Shown here one piece after another: positions 9,787 to 18,353 of a stretch of DNA of 64,000 bases (the stretch's first letter is position 1; every line of letters begins with the position of its first letter). The notes under the pieces are model-generated. The model saw nothing but the letters and a program-made list of their open reading frames with translations. It was not told where the DNA came from and made no database searches. Source of the stretch: Nevskia sp035651715 (GTDB taxonomy: Bacteria; Pseudomonadota; Gammaproteobacteria; Nevskiales; Nevskiaceae); the NCBI GenBank assembly GCA_035651715.1, contig DASRFD010000089.1, forward strand, positions 1 through 64,000, written 5' to 3'. The position numbers and the translations under genes are program-made.

Positions 9787-10794
9787 CTATCCCGCTTCGG
9801 CCCGCAGCGGCCGGTCGGCCAGCCGCTTCAGCGCTTCCACCGGCGTCACCTGCCCGGCGATGACGGCGCCGGCCATCTCCAGCAGCGGCAGCTCCACTTC
9901 ATGCTGCTGCGCCAGGCGCAGCACTTCCGGCGCGGCGCGCACGCCTTCGACCACGCCCTCGATGGCGGCATAGGCCTCGTCGGGCTTCTTGCCCTGGCCG
10001 AGCAGCAGGCCGTAGCGGCGGTTGCGCGACTGGTTGTCGGTGCAGGTCAGCACCAGGTCGCCGAGGCCGGCCAGGCCCATCAGGGTCTCGGACTGCGCCC
10101 CGATGGCGGCGCCGAGGCGGCGGATCTCGTTGAGGCCGCGGGTGATCATGGCGGCGCGGGTGTTGGCGCCCAGGCCCAGGCCGTCGGCGATGCCCACCGC
10201 GATGGCCAGCACGTTCTTGGCGGCGCCGCCGATCTCCACGCCGATGACGTCGGCCGAGGTGTAGGCGCGGAAGCCGTCGCCGTGGAAGGCCTCGGCCAGG
10301 CGCACCGCGAAGGCGTTGTCGACCGAGGCCACCGTCACCGCCGTGGGCAGGCCCAGGCCCAGCTCGCGGGCGAAGGTCGGGCCGGAGACGATGGCCACCG
10401 GGTGGTCCGGGCCCAGCACGTCGCCGATGACCTCGTGCGCCAGCCGCCCGCTGCCCGGCTCCAGGCCCTTGCAGGCGCAGCCGATGCCCTGGCCGGCGCG
10501 CAGCAGCGGCTGGAGCCGCTCGCAGGTCTCGCGCAGGGCCGGGCTGGGGGTGGAGATCAGCAGGTCGCCGCTGGCCTGCACCGCCCCGACCAGGTTGGCA
10601 GTCGCGGTGAGCCCGGCCGGGAAGTGGCAGCCGCGCAGGTAGCGCACGTTCTCGCGCGACTCCTGCATGGTGGCCATCGCCGTGGCGTCGCGCCCCCACA
10701 GGTAGGCGCTGGCGCCGCGCCGCGTCAGCTGGATGGCCAGCGCCGTGCCGAAGGCGCCCGCGCCCAGGACCGTGATCGGCGCCTCGCCGGTCAT
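9787..10794 (-). CDS. gpsA: Glycerol-3-phosphate dehydrogenase [NAD(P)+]
   Basis: Reduces dihydroxyacetone phosphate to sn-glycerol-3-phosphate for phospholipid synthesis in the cytoplasm. The 335-aa protein has the N-terminal Rossmann motif VLGAGAFGTALAIQL (about residues 9-23), the conserved IVSGPTFARELG and EIGGAAKNVLAIAVGIADG stretches with the catalytic lysine, and TRGLNEIRRLGAAIG. It lies downstream of secB in the order rhodanese-grxC-secB-gpsA that is conserved in Gammaproteobacteria. Confidence 0.97.
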   Translation of the reverse strand: MTGEAPITVLGAGAFGTALAIQLTRRGASAYLWGRDATAMATMQESRENVRYLRGCHFPAGLTATANLVGAVQASGDLLISTPSPALRETCERLQPLLRAGQGIGCACKGLEPGSGRLAHEVIGDVLGPDHPVAIVSGPTFARELGLGLPTAVTVASVDNAFAVRLAEAFHGDGFRAYTSADVIGVEIGGAAKNVLAIAVGIADGLGLGANTRAAMITRGLNEIRRLGAAIGAQSETLMGLAGLGDLVLTCTDNQSRNRRYGLLLGQGKKPDEAYAAIEGVVEGVRAAPEVLRLAQQHEVELPLLEMAGAVIAGQVTPVEALKRLADRPLRAEAG

Positions 10795-10887
10795 ACGGTT
10801 CCCTCGCGCCGGCCGGGACCCGGGGCGACTTCGCGGCGCCGTCCGCGCCCACGCCCGGTATCGTGATCGGCGCGCGAGCTCAAGGGC

Positions 10888-11370
10888 TTACTGCACCGTG
10901 GAGGGCGCGGCGGCTGCGGCGTTCTGCTCGCGGCTGCGCGCCAGGTGCTCGACGTACAGCGCCTCGAAGTTGATCGGCTGCAGCAGGATCGGCGGGAAGC
11001 CGCTGCGCTGGATCAGGTCGGCCACCGCCTCGCGCGCGAAGGGGAAGATCACGCCCGGGCAGTAGCCGGCCACCACCGCCTGGATCTCGGCCTCGGCGAA
11101 GCCGCTGATGTCGAAGATGCCGCCCTGGTGGATCTCCACCAGGAACGCCACTTCCTCGCCCAGCTTGGCGGTGACGGTGATGCTCAGCATCACCTGGTGG
11201 GCGCTGCCGCCCAGCGGCATGGCGGCGGTGCCCACCTGCACGTCGACCTGCGGGGTCCACTGCCGGGTGAACACCTGCGGCGCCTGCGGCACTTCGACCG
11301 AGGCGTCCTTGAGGTAGATGCGCTGCAGCAGCACCTGGCGGGCGGGCGGGGTTGGGGCTTGTTCTGACAT
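10888..11370 (-). CDS. secB: Protein-export chaperone SecB
   Basis: A tetrameric cytosolic chaperone that keeps preproteins unfolded and hands them to SecA. The 160-aa protein shows the SecB core (RQVLLQRIYLKDASVEVPQ, LSITVTAKLGEEVAFLVEIHQGGIF, YCPGVIFPFAREAVADLIQRSGFPPI). Start chosen at MSEQAPTPP, matching the usual family start. Lies between grxC and gpsA. Confidence 0.97.
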   Translation of the reverse strand: MSEQAPTPPARQVLLQRIYLKDASVEVPQAPQVFTRQWTPQVDVQVGTAAMPLGGSAHQVMLSITVTAKLGEEVAFLVEIHQGGIFDISGFAEAEIQAVVAGYCPGVIFPFAREAVADLIQRSGFPPILLQPINFEALYVEHLARSREQNAAAAAPSTVQ

Positions 11371-11459
11371 GAGACCGGTTGAAGGGAAGAAGGAGGCTGA
11401 TTCTGCCGCAAAGCCGCGGCGTTTGCCGCAGTTCCGGTCCCGGCGGCTGCCTGGGGAAC

Positions 11460-11720
11460 CTAGGAATCCCGCAGCAGGGGGTCCAGCTGGCCGGCGCGCT
11501 CGAGCGCGGCCAGGTCGTCGTAGCCGCCGACATGGTGCTCGCCGACGAAGATCTGCGGCACGGTGCGGCGGCCGCCGGCGCGCTGCTGCATCTCGCTGCG
11601 GCGGCCGCATTCCACGTCCACCAGCACTTCCTCGTACGGCACGCCCTTGCGGCTGAGCAGGCGCTTGGCCATGACGCAGTACGGGCAGATCAGGGAGGAG
11701 TAGACCAGGACGCGCTTCAC
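11460..11720 (-). CDS. grxC: Glutaredoxin 3
   Basis: A glutathione-dependent dithiol oxidoreductase of 86 aa. The redox motif CPYC is at residues 12-15 and the cis-proline stretch TVPQIFV and glutathione-contact GGYDD follow. Full length for the family and encoded just upstream of secB, as in enterobacteria. Confidence 0.96.
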   Translation of the reverse strand: MKRVLVYSSLICPYCVMAKRLLSRKGVPYEEVLVDVECGRRSEMQQRAGGRRTVPQIFVGEHHVGGYDDLAALERAGQLDPLLRDS

Positions 11721-11881
11721 CGCCGGCCCCCTTGCGGAACCGCCGCCGCTGCGCAGTCGGATGACGAATGGTCCATCGCCATAATTCTTTCACGAATCGG
11801 GCCAATTGGAAGCCCCGTCCGGCGTCGTCCGGCAGACTTTCGCGGCATGCCCTTGTAACCGGCCCGCGCCGGGGCCGGCGG

Positions 11882-12307
11882 CTACTTGGCGGTGACCGGC
11901 AGGTTGCTGCCGAGCCAGCCGTTGATGCCGCCGCGCAGGGGGTAGACCTCGGTGAAGCCGAGCTTGCGCAGCTTCACCGCGGCTTCGCCGGCCACGCTGC
12001 CCAGGGCGCAGTACAGCAGCACCGGCTTGGACTTGTCCTTGCCCAGTTCGCCGGCGCGCTCTTCCAGCTTGGCCAGCGGCAGGTTGACCGCGTTCATCAG
12101 GTGGCTCTTCTTGAATTCGCCGGCCGGGCGCAGATCGACCACCAGGGCGTCGCGGTCGTTGATCAGGCGCACCGCGTCGAGCGGCGCCAGCCGCGTGCCG
12201 CCGCTGATCGCGCCGTGCACCTCGTTGGCGATGAACAACAGCAGCAGGACGCCGAAGGCGGCGAACAGCCAGGCGTGGTGCTGGACAAACTCGAGTAGCT
12301 GCGGCAT
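11882..12307 (-). CDS. Rhodanese-like domain protein, membrane-anchored (YibN-like)
   Basis: A 141-aa protein with one N-terminal transmembrane helix (WLFAAFGVLLLLFIANEV, about residues 12-29) and a rhodanese domain facing the cytoplasm or periplasm. The domain shows VVDLRPAGEFKKSHLMNAVNLPL, the active-site cysteine loop LLYCALGSVAGEAA and the C-terminal YPLRGGINGWL. It heads the yibN-grxC-secB-gpsA arrangement and is divergent from envC. The sulfur substrate is unknown. Confidence 0.93.
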   Translation of the reverse strand: MPQLLEFVQHHAWLFAAFGVLLLLFIANEVHGAISGGTRLAPLDAVRLINDRDALVVDLRPAGEFKKSHLMNAVNLPLAKLEERAGELGKDKSKPVLLYCALGSVAGEAAVKLRKLGFTEVYPLRGGINGWLGSNLPVTAK

Positions 12308-12355
12308 TGGGCTTAAACCGGGGGATTCTTCAATTATCATTATCGCACCCGCCGC

Positions 12356-13510
12356 ATGATCCCGAAAAGCCGAAAAGTCCTCCTCTGCCTGGCCGGCATG
12401 CTGCTGGCGGGCCTGGCCGTGGGCGACGAACGCTACCAGCAGAGCGCCGAGGAGCTGGCCAAGGTGCGCAGCCGCATCGAGGCCGTGTCCAAGAGCATCG
12501 AGCACGACAAGGTCGAGCAGGACCAGCTGCGCGGCGCGGTGGAGGCGGCCGAGCGCAAGGTCGACGAAGCCACCGGCGAGGCCCGCCGCATCGCCGCCCA
12601 GGTCGAGCTGCAGGAGGCGCGGGCGCGCCAGGCCCAGGCCGAGCAGGCCGCGGCGGAGCGCAGGCTGGCCGAGCAGAAGGACGCGCTGGCGCGCCAGCTG
12701 CGCGCCGGCTACGTCATGGGCCGCGGCGGCAAGGCCGAGCTGCTGCTCAGCCAGGAGGACCCGGACCGGGTCGACCGCATGCTGGTCTACTACGACAGCC
12801 TCAACCGCGCCCGCGCCGCCGCCATCGACGCGATCAATGCCCAGATCAAGCAGGTGGCGGCGCTGGCCAGGCAGTACCAGGCCCAGCTCGACGCCCTGCA
12901 CAAGCTGCAGTCCAGCCACCGGCAGGCCCTGGCGGCGCTGGAGCAGACCCGCTCCGAGCGCGCCGAGGCGATGACCAAGGTGTCGCAGCGCATCGCCGGC
13001 GAGGCGCAGGAGCTGAAGGGCCTGCAGGCCAGCGAAAAGCAGCTGAAGGACCTGCTGGAACAGCTGCGCCAGGCCCTGGCCGACGTGCCGGTGGAGCCCG
13101 AAGGCGGCCACAAGTCGTTCCCGGAGATGCGCGGCCACATGGACTGGCCGCTGCGCGGCGACCTGCTGGCCCGCTACGGCGACGCCAAGGCCGGCGGCCG
13201 CCTGGTGTGGAAGGGCTGGTGGATCTCCGCCCCGGAGGGCGCCCCGGTCAGGGCCAGCGCCCGCGGCCGCATCGCCTACGTCGGCTGGCTCACCAGCTAT
13301 GGCCTGATCGTGGTGCTGCAGCACGAGAAGGGCTTTTTCACCCTCTACGGCCACAACAGCGCCGTCACCCGCAGCGCCGGCGAATGGGTCGGCCCCGGCG
13401 ACGTCATCGCCAAGGCCGGCAATACCGGCGGCTACGAGCAGACCGGGCTGTATTTCGAGGTGCGCAAGGGCACCGAGCCGATGGATCCCAAGGACTGGCT
13501 CGGTAAATAA
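12356..13510 (+). CDS. envC: Murein hydrolase activator EnvC
   Basis: A periplasmic septal factor that activates the amidases AmiA/AmiB during daughter-cell separation. The 384-aa protein has a signal peptide, a long coiled coil (about residues 25-250, rich in Glu/Arg/Gln heptads) and a C-terminal LytM/M23 domain (about 265-382: GLIVVLQHEKGFFTLYGH, GDVIAKAGNTGG). The second zinc-site HxH of active LytM enzymes is replaced (GYEQTGLYFEVR), which fits the non-catalytic activator role. Followed by ctpA in the same orientation, a common pairing. Confidence 0.94.
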   Translation: MIPKSRKVLLCLAGMLLAGLAVGDERYQQSAEELAKVRSRIEAVSKSIEHDKVEQDQLRGAVEAAERKVDEATGEARRIAAQVELQEARARQAQAEQAAAERRLAEQKDALARQLRAGYVMGRGGKAELLLSQEDPDRVDRMLVYYDSLNRARAAAIDAINAQIKQVAALARQYQAQLDALHKLQSSHRQALAALEQTRSERAEAMTKVSQRIAGEAQELKGLQASEKQLKDLLEQLRQALADVPVEPEGGHKSFPEMRGHMDWPLRGDLLARYGDAKAGGRLVWKGWWISAPEGAPVRASARGRIAYVGWLTSYGLIVVLQHEKGFFTLYGHNSAVTRSAGEWVGPGDVIAKAGNTGGYEQTGLYFEVRKGTEPMDPKDWLGK

Positions 13511-13637
13511 GGGTTACGGGCCGTCCGGCGGCGCCGGCCTGCCGCCGGTCCGGGGGCCGAACCAGGGGCCGTTCCGGGCGGTCTTAGCTGCGCCGCTGTG
13601 CTATCTTCCCCCCAGTCGTTTCCACCCTGTGTTGGCC

Positions 13638-15041
13638 ATGTCCTCCTCTTCCCGCGTCATCCTGGCCCTGGCGGCCGGAGCCGTCCTCGGCGCCAGCGTC
13701 ACCCTCACCCATGCCGTGCTGGCCGAGCGCCAGGCCGCGGCGGCCACCGGCCTGCCGCTCGACGACCTGCGCAGCTTCGTGCAGATCCTCGACAAGGTGA
13801 AGGCCGAGTACGTCGAGCCGGTGGACGACAAGACCCTGCTGCAGAACGCCCTGCGCGGCATGCTGTCGGGCCTGGATCCGCATTCGGCGTACCTGGACAA
13901 GTCCGAGTTCAAGGACATGAACGTCGTCACCACCGGCAAGTTCGGCGGCCTCGGCATCGAGGTGCAGCTGCAGGGCGGGCTGGTGCGCGTGGTTTCGCCG
14001 ATCGATGACACGCCCGCGGCCAAGGCCGGCATCAAGCCGGGCGACCTGATCGTCAAGATCGACGACGCCCCGGTGCAGGGCATGACCATCAACGACGCGG
14101 TCACCAAGATGCGCGGCGAGCCGGGCACCAAGGTCAAGCTGATCGTGGTGCGCGACAACACGCCGCAGCCGTTGACCTTCGACCTCAAGCGCGACGTGAT
14201 CAAGGTGTCCAGCGTGCGCGGCCGCATGCTCGAGCCGGGCTACGCCTACGTGCGCATCTCGCAGTTCCAGATCGACACCGGCAAGAATTTCGACGAGACC
14301 CTGGCCAAGCTGAAGAAGCAGTCCGGCGGCGAGCTCAAGGGCCTGGTGCTGGACCTGCGCAACAATCCCGGCGGCGTGCTCAACGCCGCGGTCGACGTGT
14401 CCGACGCCCTGCTCGAAAAAGGCCCGATCGTCAGCATCCGCGGCCGCGATCCCGGCAACAACCACGAATTCGACGCCACTCGCGGCGACGACCTCGATGG
14501 CCGTCCGCTGGTGGTGCTGGTCAACGGCGGCTCGGCCTCGGCGGCCGAGATCGTCGCCGGCGCCCTGCAGGACCAGCACCGCGCCATCCTGGTCGGCAGC
14601 AAGACCTTCGGCAAGGGCTCGGTGCAGACCATCGTGCCGCTGCAGAACGACGATGCCATCAAGCTCACCACCGCCCGCTACTACACGCCGAGCGGCCGCT
14701 CGATCCAGGCCGAGGGCATCGTCCCCGACGTGGCGCTGCAGCCGGTCAAGGTCAGCAAGCTCGACGGCGTCGACGGCGACGGCTTCATCAAGGAAGCCGA
14801 CCTGAAGGGCCGCCTCGACAATCCCAACGCCAAGAAGTCCACGGACAAGGACAAGGACAAGCAGACCGACGCCAAGCCCGATGCCGGCGGCGACAGCAGC
14901 TCGGCGCAGCCGGGCACGGCGAAGGACGGCGACAACCTGCAGCTGAGCGACTACGAGCTGTTCGAGGCCCTGAACCTGCTCAAGGGGCTGTCGATCGCCC
15001 GCGCCAACGCTGACGCCTCGGTCAACGTGGCCAGCCACTGA
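13638..15041 (+). CDS. ctpA: C-terminal processing serine peptidase CtpA (S41 family)
   Basis: A periplasmic Ser/Lys protease with an N-terminal signal/anchor (VILALAAGAVLGASVTLTHAV), an S41 N-terminal region, a PDZ domain (about 95-170, GLGIEVQLQGGLVRVVSPI) and the peptidase core. The catalytic serine is S301 (GGSASAAEIVAG) and the general-base lysine is K326 (FGKGSVQ), with the usual 25-residue spacing. The Lys/Asp-rich C-terminal tail (about 395-440) is low complexity. An in-frame GTG nine bases upstream is an alternative start; no clear ribosome site decides between them. Follows envC and ends at a strong terminator. Confidence 0.94.
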   Translation: MSSSSRVILALAAGAVLGASVTLTHAVLAERQAAAATGLPLDDLRSFVQILDKVKAEYVEPVDDKTLLQNALRGMLSGLDPHSAYLDKSEFKDMNVVTTGKFGGLGIEVQLQGGLVRVVSPIDDTPAAKAGIKPGDLIVKIDDAPVQGMTINDAVTKMRGEPGTKVKLIVVRDNTPQPLTFDLKRDVIKVSSVRGRMLEPGYAYVRISQFQIDTGKNFDETLAKLKKQSGGELKGLVLDLRNNPGGVLNAAVDVSDALLEKGPIVSIRGRDPGNNHEFDATRGDDLDGRPLVVLVNGGSASAAEIVAGALQDQHRAILVGSKTFGKGSVQTIVPLQNDDAIKLTTARYYTPSGRSIQAEGIVPDVALQPVKVSKLDGVDGDGFIKEADLKGRLDNPNAKKSTDKDKDKQTDAKPDAGGDSSSAQPGTAKDGDNLQLSDYELFEALNLLKGLSIARANADASVNVASH

Positions 15042-15076
15042 GAAGCGGCCGCCCGGGATCCCGGGTTCGCCTCGAT

Positions 15077-15104
15077 AAAAACGCCGGCTCCGCCGGCGTT
15101 TTTT
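15077..15104 (+). terminator. Intrinsic terminator after ctpA
   Basis: Inverted repeat AAAAACGCCGGC-TCC-GCCGGCGTTTTTT with six terminal T, placed 36 bases after the ctpA stop. It is nearly symmetric and could also act on the convergent response regulator gene. Confidence 0.93.
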
Positions 15105-15198
15105 GTTGCGGGAGGCATTCGTGCCACGGCCTTCGGGCCGGGGCTCTCTCGCCGTCGCGGAGCGGGCCCGGGGCGGCTCGCCGGACGCGGGCGCCGGC

Positions 15199-16158
15199 TC
15201 AGGCCGTGGCGCGCCCGCGCAGCCGGCCGAGGAAACCCATCACGCGGCTGGCCACCGACAGCTCCTCCGGCTGCTTGATGTTCTCGACCACGTGGCGGTC
15301 GCGCAGCCTGGGCGAGGCGCGCAGCACGCGGTGATGGCGCAGGGCCGAGGCGATGTTCATGCCCAGCGGCCCGGGCCGCACCGGCTTGGGCAGCAGGCGG
15401 TAGATCTGGCCCTGGTTGATCAGGTTGATCAGCACGCCGGTGTCCTGGAACGGCGTCATGACGATGGTCACCACTTCCGGATGCTGCGCCTTCAGCAGCT
15501 TCAGCGCGGTGGCGAGGCTCTCGCGCTGCACCACCAGCTCGGACACGATCACGCCCACCGTATAGCGCTCGAGGTGGTCGAAAGCCTGCTCCAGGCTGCG
15601 CGCCCAGTACACCGGCTGGCTGGGGCCGACGATCTGCTCCACGCTGTGGAACACTTCGGCGTCGTCGTCGATGACCAGGATGCCGTCGGCCAGGACCGGC
15701 GAGGGCGGCACCATCTCGGCGGCGGTGACGGCGCGCGCCGCGGTGACCGGGGTGGGCTCCGCCGCCGGCGCGGCGAACAGCGCCGCGGCGATCTGCGCCG
15801 CCTGGTCCACCGTGGTGCGCAGCTCGGCCGCGTCCCAGGGCTTGTTGACGTAGCGGAAGATCTCGCCTTCGTTGACCGAGGCGACGATGGCATCCAGCTC
15901 GGAATAGCCGGTGAGCAGGATGCGCATGGTGTTGGGGCTGCGCTCCTTGACCTCGCGCAGCAGGTCGGCGCCGCGCATCGCCGGCATCTTCTGGTCGCTG
16001 ACGATGACGTCGACGCGGCTGCGCCCGACGATGGCCAGGGCCTCGTGCGCGTCGGTGGTGGTCTGCAGCGCGTACTGGCCGCGGAACAGCATGGCCAGCG
16101 AGCGCAGGATGCGCTCCTCGTCGTCGACCAGCAGCAGGGAAGGCTTTTGCGGATTCAT
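15199..16158 (-). CDS. Double-receiver response regulator without DNA-binding domain
   Basis: A 319-aa cytoplasmic regulator with two CheY-like receiver domains and no recognised output domain. Receiver 1 (about residues 6-122) has phospho-acceptor D55 (VDVIVSDQKMP) and K106. Receiver 2 (about 159-275) keeps the acidic pocket D164-D166 and K258 but has Glu207 at the acceptor position (VGVIVSELVVQ), so it probably cannot be phosphorylated and may mimic the phosphorylated state. The Ala/Pro-rich linker spans about 125-155. The gene starts 10 bases after the CBS-domain kinase and is surely its partner. Confidence 0.88.
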   Translation of the reverse strand: MNPQKPSLLLVDDEERILRSLAMLFRGQYALQTTTDAHEALAIVGRSRVDVIVSDQKMPAMRGADLLREVKERSPNTMRILLTGYSELDAIVASVNEGEIFRYVNKPWDAAELRTTVDQAAQIAAALFAAPAAEPTPVTAARAVTAAEMVPPSPVLADGILVIDDDAEVFHSVEQIVGPSQPVYWARSLEQAFDHLERYTVGVIVSELVVQRESLATALKLLKAQHPEVVTIVMTPFQDTGVLINLINQGQIYRLLPKPVRPGPLGMNIASALRHHRVLRASPRLRDRHVVENIKQPEELSVASRVMGFLGRLRGRATA

Positions 16159-16168
16159 CGGTGTTCCT

Positions 16169-17527
16169 TCATGCCGCCTGCGCGCTCGGCGCCGCGGCGG
16201 AACCGGCGGCGGCCGGCAGGCTGATCACGAACCTGGTGCCCTTGCCGGGCACCGAGGCGACCTGGATGGTGCCGCCGTGGGCCTGGATGATCTGGTAGCT
16301 GATCGACAGGCCCAGGCCGGTGCCCTGGCCGACCGGCTTGGTGGTGAAGAAGGGATCGAAGATCTTCTGCAGATGCTCCGCCGCGATGCCCTTGCCGTTG
16401 TCCTGGATGCTGATCCGCACCCAGTCGCCGTCGGCCTCGGTCTTGAGCAGCAGCTTGCCCTGGGCGTGCTCGATGGCCTGCGCCGCGTTGCTCATCATGT
16501 TGAGCAGCACCTGGTTGATCTGCGAGGGCGAGCAGGCCACCGGCGGCAACTCGCCGTAGCGCTTGATCACCTCGACCCGTGCCTTGAGCACGTTGTTGGC
16601 GATGACCAGCGTCTGGTCGATGCAGTCGTTGAGGTTGACCTCCGCCACCTTGGCCGCGTCGAGGCGGCTGAAGTTGCGCAGGTTGATGACCAGTTCCTTG
16701 ATCGTGTCGACGCCGAACAGGGTGTCGCCGAACAGCGCCTCGGTGTCCTCCAGCAGCTTGCTGTCCTGCAGGTCGTGCGCCTCGGAGCTGAGCTTGAACA
16801 ACAGCTGGCTCAGGCCCTGCTCGTCGGTGTTCTCGTCGGTCAGCATGCGGGTCAGGCGGTCGTACTCGGCGAGCATCTCGCGCACCTGGCCGAACACGCC
16901 CTGCACCATCTCGACGTTGTTGCGCACGTAGCCGAGCGGCGTATTGATCTCGTGTGCCACGCCGGCCACCATCTGGCCGAGCGAGGCCATCTTTTCGGAC
17001 TGCACCAGCGCCGCCTGTGAGGACTTGAGCTGGCCATACGCCTCGGCCAGCTGGGCGGCGTTCTGCGCCACCTTCGCCTGCATCGCGCCGAGCAGGTCGA
17101 TCACCACGCCGACGCCGAGGTAGCGCCCCTGGCGCGTCACCACGAAGTCCTCGCTGATCGGCGTGCCGATGTTGGCGGCGACGTACTGGGCGGCGTCTTC
17201 CAGCGGCAGGCCCTCCTCGACCAGCAGCGGCTTGCGGTTCATCACCTCGGTGACGGGACGGCTGCCGTACAGCTCGCGGCCGAAGCGCAGCATGAAGATG
17301 TCGGTGAGCTGGTTGCGGCTGATGGTGCCCACCGGCTGGCCGCGATCCACCACCGGCAGGCACAGCAGTCCGGCGTACTCCGGCCGGCGGATCAGGTCGG
17401 CCACTTCGGCGATGGTGGTGGCCGGGGCGATGCCTCCGACCGAGCGGCACAGCCGGGCGATGCTCGCGCCGGGTGGCGCTGCAACAGGCTCGGCCTGGGC
17501 CGTGGGCTGGGGAGCTGCGGGACTCAT
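16169..17527 (-). CDS. Soluble CBS-domain sensor histidine kinase
   Basis: A 452-aa kinase without a signal peptide or transmembrane segment. The N-terminal half holds a CBS-domain pair (about residues 22-150, LLCLPVVDRGQPVGTISRNQ and MNRKPLLVEEGLPLEDAAQY), a likely adenine-nucleotide sensor. A coiled linker leads to the phospho-acceptor H192 (VAGVAHEINTPLGYV) and a HATPase domain with N-box NMMSNAAQAI, DNGKGI and GTGLGLS. An in-frame GTG 12 bases upstream is an alternative start. Paired with the double-receiver gene directly downstream. Confidence 0.9.
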   Translation of the reverse strand: MSPAAPQPTAQAEPVAAPPGASIARLCRSVGGIAPATTIAEVADLIRRPEYAGLLCLPVVDRGQPVGTISRNQLTDIFMLRFGRELYGSRPVTEVMNRKPLLVEEGLPLEDAAQYVAANIGTPISEDFVVTRQGRYLGVGVVIDLLGAMQAKVAQNAAQLAEAYGQLKSSQAALVQSEKMASLGQMVAGVAHEINTPLGYVRNNVEMVQGVFGQVREMLAEYDRLTRMLTDENTDEQGLSQLLFKLSSEAHDLQDSKLLEDTEALFGDTLFGVDTIKELVINLRNFSRLDAAKVAEVNLNDCIDQTLVIANNVLKARVEVIKRYGELPPVACSPSQINQVLLNMMSNAAQAIEHAQGKLLLKTEADGDWVRISIQDNGKGIAAEHLQKIFDPFFTTKPVGQGTGLGLSISYQIIQAHGGTIQVASVPGKGTRFVISLPAAAGSAAAPSAQAA

Positions 17528-17694
17528 GACGGCGGGCACGTTAACCGGCTGTCATGAATCCTTCATTGCAGACGGGTGACGTGGCCGCCGGCGCACCCAA
17601 TCGGCCGTCCGCGTCCATTGCACAAGTAGCCGCGGGCAAGCGATTTGCGGAGTCGTCCGGCGTGCTGCCCGCCGCACGCTTCTGGCTTCCGCGC

Positions 17695-18342
17695 TCAACT
17701 CTTCGGCGCATCCGCCTGCGCGTCCGGGTGCGCCTTGATGAACGCCTCGTGCCCGCGGCAGCGCTCAGTGATGGCCTGCAGGCGCGGCCAGTCGCGCAGG
17801 GCGCCGAAGCGCTCCGCGGCGTACATCTGCGGCACCAGGCAGCAGTCGGCGTAGGTCGGCGTCTGGCCGAAGCAGTAGGGGTGGGCCGGGCGTTGCGCCA
17901 GCTCCTCTTCCAGTGCGGCCAGGCCGCTGCCGATCCAGTGGCGCAGCCAGGCGGTGCGCGCGTCCTCGGCCAGGCCCAGCTCCTCGCTCAGGTAGCGCAG
18001 CACGCGGGTGTTCTGCAGCGGCTGGATCTCGCAGGCGATGGCCTGGCAGAAAGCCCACATGCGTGCGGCCTCGCGCGCATCCTGGGGCACCAGCGCCGGC
18101 TGCGGCAGCTGCGCCTCCAGGTAGTGGAAGATGGCCAGCGACTGGCCCAGCGCAAAGTCGCCGTCGACCAGCAGCGGCACCAGCTCGTGCGGGTTGAGGG
18201 CGTGGAACTCCGGCTTGTGCTGCTCGCCGCCGTCGCGCACCAGGTGCACCGGTACCGTCTCGTATTCGACCAGCTTGAGGTTGAGCGCGATGCGGACGCG
18301 GTAGCTGCTGGACGAGCGCCAGTAGTTGTAGAGCTTGAACAT
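17695..18342 (-). CDS. maiA: Maleylacetoacetate isomerase (zeta-class glutathione transferase)
   Basis: Converts maleylacetoacetate to fumarylacetoacetate with glutathione, the penultimate step of tyrosine/homogentisate degradation. The 215-aa GST fold starts with the zeta-class motif YNYWRSSSSYRVRIALNLK, including the catalytic SSS stretch; the C-terminal helical domain carries YCFGQTPTYADCCLVPQ. Start lies 11 bases after fahA, with which it forms a unit. Confidence 0.93.
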   Translation of the reverse strand: MFKLYNYWRSSSSYRVRIALNLKLVEYETVPVHLVRDGGEQHKPEFHALNPHELVPLLVDGDFALGQSLAIFHYLEAQLPQPALVPQDAREAARMWAFCQAIACEIQPLQNTRVLRYLSEELGLAEDARTAWLRHWIGSGLAALEEELAQRPAHPYCFGQTPTYADCCLVPQMYAAERFGALRDWPRLQAITERCRGHEAFIKAHPDAQADAPKS

Positions 18343-18353
18343 GTGCGCTCCGT

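Noticed and set aside
12307..13506. Long second plus-strand frame inside envC
   Set aside because: Arg/Pro/Gly-rich out-of-frame shadow of envC.
17554..17566. ATGAA-TCC-TTCAT dyad upstream of the CBS kinase
   Set aside because: Only 5-base arms, one copy, and no adjacent regulator gene; too weak to call an operator.
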